DNA of 6,939 bases from Chloroflexota bacterium (GTDB taxonomy: Bacteria; Chloroflexota; Dehalococcoidia; SHYB01), in contig JACQEE010000182.1 in the NCBI GenBank assembly GCA_016200725.1, positions 1 through 6,939 on the forward strand. Direction: 5' to 3'. The notes below the pieces were generated by a model, which was given only the letters and a program-made list of their open reading frames with translations, did no database searches and had not been told where the DNA came from. A program made the translations under genes and the position numbers. Positions within the stretch are counted from its first letter, which is position 1. The number at the start of each line of letters is the position of its first letter. Below, in pieces: positions 4,579 to 6,939 of the stretch.

Positions 4579-6939
4579 ATGTTGCACCGCCGACGTTGCG
4601 ATTTGCCCTTGCCCCCCCGCCTCTGCGCGGTCGTGCCTGATGCCGATTCCGGGCTGACTCCCGGAGGAGGCGCCGGCGCTGAGCCTCAGCCTTCGAATGC
4701 TGCTGAGGCTACGACTGTCCTGCTTCCGACACCTGAGCCTCCTCCGGCTGCTGACGCTTCGCCGCCCCGCAGTGTCACCATCAGCCTCACGCTGAATCGC
4801 GTGCCGTGGGAGTTCATCGCCTACGCGCTGATCGTCGCGGTCGCGCTCACGATGCGCCTCTGGGACCTGAGTGGCCGCGCCTACCACTACGATGAGTCTA
4901 TCCATGCCTTCGACTCGTGGCAGTTGTTCAAGGGGCACGGTTACATGCACAGCCCTTGGTCGCACGGGCCAGGCGTGTATGACTTTACAGCGGGTGGCTT
5001 CCTGCTGTTCGGCGGCAACCTCGCTAGGCCGAGAGTCTTTCCAGCGAGCTTCGGTACGGCGCTCGTCCTGCTCCCCTTCTTTTTGCGCGACTACCTCGGC
5101 AAATGGGGAACGCTGGCCGCGGCACTGCTGCTGACCTTCTCTCCATCGCTCCTCTACCTGAGCCGCTTCGTCCGAGCCGAGGCGTTCACCGTGTTCTTCG
5201 ACGTGGGTATCGCGGTGTGCTTCTGGCGCTATCTCAAAGAACAACGCAAGACCTACCTCTACGTCGTGGCCGTACTGCTGACCCTGGACTTTTCGACGGG
5301 AGAGACGTCGTATCTGAACTTCGCCGCGTTTGGCAGCTTCCTGTTCGTCTGGTGGCTGCGCGGCTGGCTGCCCATCCTCTGGTCGGGCGCCGAGGGGAAA
5401 GTCGGACGGCTCATCGATGGGCTGAGGCCGAGCCGGCAGGGACCGGTCGGCTCGTTTGGCCTGTTGCTGGCTGCGCTGGCACTGCCGCTGTTCGGCGCGC
5501 TGGTGGGCGTGGCCATCGACAAGATATTCCACTTCGGCGGGTTCAAGCTCGTCGACCTGAGCGCAAGCGACCCCACGTCGAAGGTAGGTGCGCCGCTTGG
5601 CGGCAACGAGGCCTACGTCGCGGCGGCGATCATTGCCGCCGCGCTCTTCGCGATCAGTTTTGCCGTCGGCGTGTACTGGCGGCGTCGCGTATGGCTGGTT
5701 GCCTTCGGCACGTTCTGGGTCATCTTCTTCGTGCTGCACACCACGTTCATGACAAACATGGTAGGCATGGGAACAGGCGTGTGGCAGTCGCTGGGATACT
5801 GGATCGCGCAGCATGGTGTGCAACGCGCCGGCCAACCCTGGTACTACTACCTGATGCAACTGGGGACGTATGAATTTCTTCCCCTACTCTTCGGCATCGC
5901 TGCAATCGTGTGGCTGGTGGTGCGCCGGGGGGCGCCGTTCGCCATCAAGACGCTCGTTATCGTTATCTTCTCGGCCTTGCTAGCGACGGCCATCGAACTG
6001 CTATGGAACAAGCACGGCGGGCATATTCTCTACGTCGCCATGCCGCTCGGCCTGGGACTGCTGCTCATCACCTACTTTGCTCTGGAGCGCGGCAATCCGT
6101 TCGATTGGTTCCTCGTGCACTGGGCGCTGTTGACACTGCTGCTCTTCACGGTGTTCGGCGAGAAGATGCCGTGGCTGACGACGCACATCGCGGCACCGAT
6201 GGCGCTGCTGGCGGCGAGGTTCATCGGGCAACTCGTGACGCAGGTCGAGTGGCGGACCGTCGTTCGCCGAGGCGCGGTGGTGCTGCTCTGGACGGCGCCG
6301 CTGCTCATGGCCGCCGGTATCGCCATCGTGGCATCGCTCCCTGGATACTTGCCTTGGCACGAGGCTCCCGGGGGCTGGGCCCGGACGTGGAGTATGACCG
6401 GTGCAGTTATCTATCTGCTGGTGTTCTTGGCGACCTTCGCCTATGTCTGGTGGCGGCTCGGCAACAAGGCCTCGATACGGTTGGTGGCACTCTCGATCGT
6501 TGGACTCCTAGCATTCTTCACCGTACGCGCGGCGACGCAGGCGGCCTATGCGAACGCCGACGATCCGCGCGAGCTGATCGTCTACTCGCAGTTGTCGCCG
6601 GACGTGGCCCGCATCGCAGCGGACATCGAGCAGCGGGATGCCGTGGCGTTCAAGCAAACAGGGAAGCACCTGGTGGTGCTGGCCGATACGGCGGACGCGG
6701 CTTTCGGGCCGTGGCGCTGGTATCTACGGAACATGCCGGGCGTGCAGTACGTCGACATGACGAGTTCGTCGCAAGAGATCAACGCGGACGTCCTGCTGCT
6801 GTCGTCGGGGGACTCGAGCAAGGTCAGCGCGGTGCAGGACAAGTACACCACGGGCGAACGCATCACTTTTCTCCAGTGGTTCAATCCGTTCCAGTACCAG
6901 CACTACACGGCGCACAAGTTCTTTGACGACATCACCTCG
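4579..6939 (+). CDS. TIGR03663 family (Agl23-like) GT-C-type membrane protein, 3' end outside window
   Basis: The frame is open for 787 codons to the window edge without a stop. A Pro/Ala-rich, probably disordered cytoplasmic tail (about residues 18-65) precedes the first membrane helix (FIAYALIVAVALTM, about 78-91). Then come the invariant features described for TIGR03663: DE (105-106, in AYHYDESIHAF), HGP (129-131), an Arg at 152 (RVFPASFG), and SRFVRAE (195-201). About a dozen hydrophobic helices follow, with YYYLMQLGTYEFLP, FGEKMPWLTTHIA (from residue 526) and, in the C-terminal soluble part, PWRWYLRN (711-718) and YTTGERITFLQWF near the edge. The N-terminal third resembles dolichyl-phosphate-mannose:protein mannosyltransferases (PF02366), so a lipid-linked sugar transferase role at the outer membrane face is plausible but unproven. 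'Flippase activity-associated Agl23' is the database name. The start is uncertain: ATG 4579 has a cramped SD; GTG 4633 is an alternative. Confidence 0.9.
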   Translation, partial: MLHRRRCDLPLPPRLCAVVPDADSGLTPGGGAGAEPQPSNAAEATTVLLPTPEPPPAADASPPRSVTISLTLNRVPWEFIAYALIVAVALTMRLWDLSGRAYHYDESIHAFDSWQLFKGHGYMHSPWSHGPGVYDFTAGGFLLFGGNLARPRVFPASFGTALVLLPFFLRDYLGKWGTLAAALLLTFSPSLLYLSRFVRAEAFTVFFDVGIAVCFWRYLKEQRKTYLYVVAVLLTLDFSTGETSYLNFAAFGSFLFVWWLRGWLPILWSGAEGKVGRLIDGLRPSRQGPVGSFGLLLAALALPLFGALVGVAIDKIFHFGGFKLVDLSASDPTSKVGAPLGGNEAYVAAAIIAAALFAISFAVGVYWRRRVWLVAFGTFWVIFFVLHTTFMTNMVGMGTGVWQSLGYWIAQHGVQRAGQPWYYYLMQLGTYEFLPLLFGIAAIVWLVVRRGAPFAIKTLVIVIFSALLATAIELLWNKHGGHILYVAMPLGLGLLLITYFALERGNPFDWFLVHWALLTLLLFTVFGEKMPWLTTHIAAPMALLAARFIGQLVTQVEWRTVVRRGAVVLLWTAPLLMAAGIAIVASLPGYLPWHEAPGGWARTWSMTGAVIYLLVFLATFAYVWWRLGNKASIRLVALSIVGLLAFFTVRAATQAAYANADDPRELIVYSQLSPDVARIAADIEQRDAVAFKQTGKHLVVLADTADAAFGPWRWYLRNMPGVQYVDMTSSSQEINADVLLLSSGDSSKVSAVQDKYTTGERITFLQWFNPFQYQHYTAHKFFDDITS
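4661..4747 (+). repeat. Nested inverted repeats in the 5' part of the TIGR03663 gene
   Basis: An 11-base perfect inverted repeat pairs 4661-4671 (CCGGAGGAGGC) with 4737-4747 (GCCTCCTCCGG). Inside it a 9-base perfect inverted repeat pairs 4682-4690 (AGCCTCAGC) with 4702-4710 (GCTGAGGCT) across an 11-base loop. A 9-base direct repeat CTGAGCCTC also occurs at 4679-4687 and 4733-4741. All of this falls in the Pro/Ala-rich tail codons. It may form a structured mRNA region or simply reflect low-complexity codon repetition. The outer arm contains an SD-like GGAGGAGG (4663-4670), but no start codon in the gene's frame follows at usable spacing. Confidence 0.6.

Noticed and set aside
4408..5859. Long - strand open frame (483 codons) opposite the TIGR03663 and DUF2298 genes
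   Set aside because: Its translation is rich in Arg, Gln, His and Glu with no domain, and the opposite strand carries clear conserved membrane-protein motifs. It is a shadow of GC-rich coding sequence.
5910..6926. + strand open frame of 338 codons
   Set aside because: It lies in another frame of the TIGR03663 gene, and its Arg/Gly/Ala-rich translation lacks any family motif, whereas the other frame keeps GEKMPW and WYLRN.
1..6939. CRISPR arrays, tRNA or rRNA genes, insertion sequences
   Set aside because: No regularly spaced repeats, transposase motifs, terminal inverted repeats, or tRNA T-loop signatures were noticed by eye in the window.

Overview
The window is GC-rich, gene-dense bacterial DNA. 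The best lineage guess is Chloroflexota, possibly the Dehalococcoidia/SAR202 side. The main evidence is the adjacent pair of giant membrane proteins, a DUF2298/Chlor_Arch_YYY (TIGR03662) protein and a TIGR03663 (Agl23-like) protein. From family knowledge these two occur mainly in Chloroflexota and archaea, often as neighbours, and the FtsY here is bacterial. An F420/FMN luciferase-like oxidoreductase beside a short-chain dehydrogenase fits the catabolic gene content known from such genomes. No 16S or ribosomal marker is present, so the lineage is inference.

Layout. Bases 2-211 are the 3' end of a probable short-chain dehydrogenase/reductase on the + strand. It converges, with an 11-base gap, on a complete LLM-class flavin-dependent oxidoreductase on the - strand (223-1095). 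Bases 1096-1187 are a divergent promoter region. Each direction has an extended -10 element (TGCTACAAT on the - strand, TGCTACACT on the + strand). The + strand element predicts a leaderless ftsY mRNA starting at the A of the ATG at 1188. Downstream runs a + strand cluster: ftsY (1188-2138), a DUF2298 gene starting 3 bases later at a TTG (2142 to 4510), and a TIGR03663 gene (4579 to beyond 6939). The last gene is open to the window edge in a single frame.

The DUF2298 gene is not intact as written. Its N-terminal piece (2142-2327) and the next conserved block (about 2315-2512) are in different frames. The sequence also seems to lack about 70 codons between them. A TAG stop at 2510-2512 then interrupts the second frame inside a conserved stretch, and the remaining C-terminal part (2519-4510) continues in that same frame. 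A third possible loss, of the NTWD-type motif, lies near 3147. Either this is a decaying gene beside an intact partner, or the assembly is faulty here.

Function. FtsY is the SRP receptor that targets nascent membrane proteins to the translocon. The two downstream genes encode very hydrophobic, multi-pass proteins. TIGR03663 has GT-C-like features (DE dipeptide, HGP tripeptide, conserved Arg), suggesting lipid-linked sugar transfer or surface glycan assembly, but neither family has a firmly established biochemical role. The SDR and LLM genes look like a separate metabolic neighbourhood.
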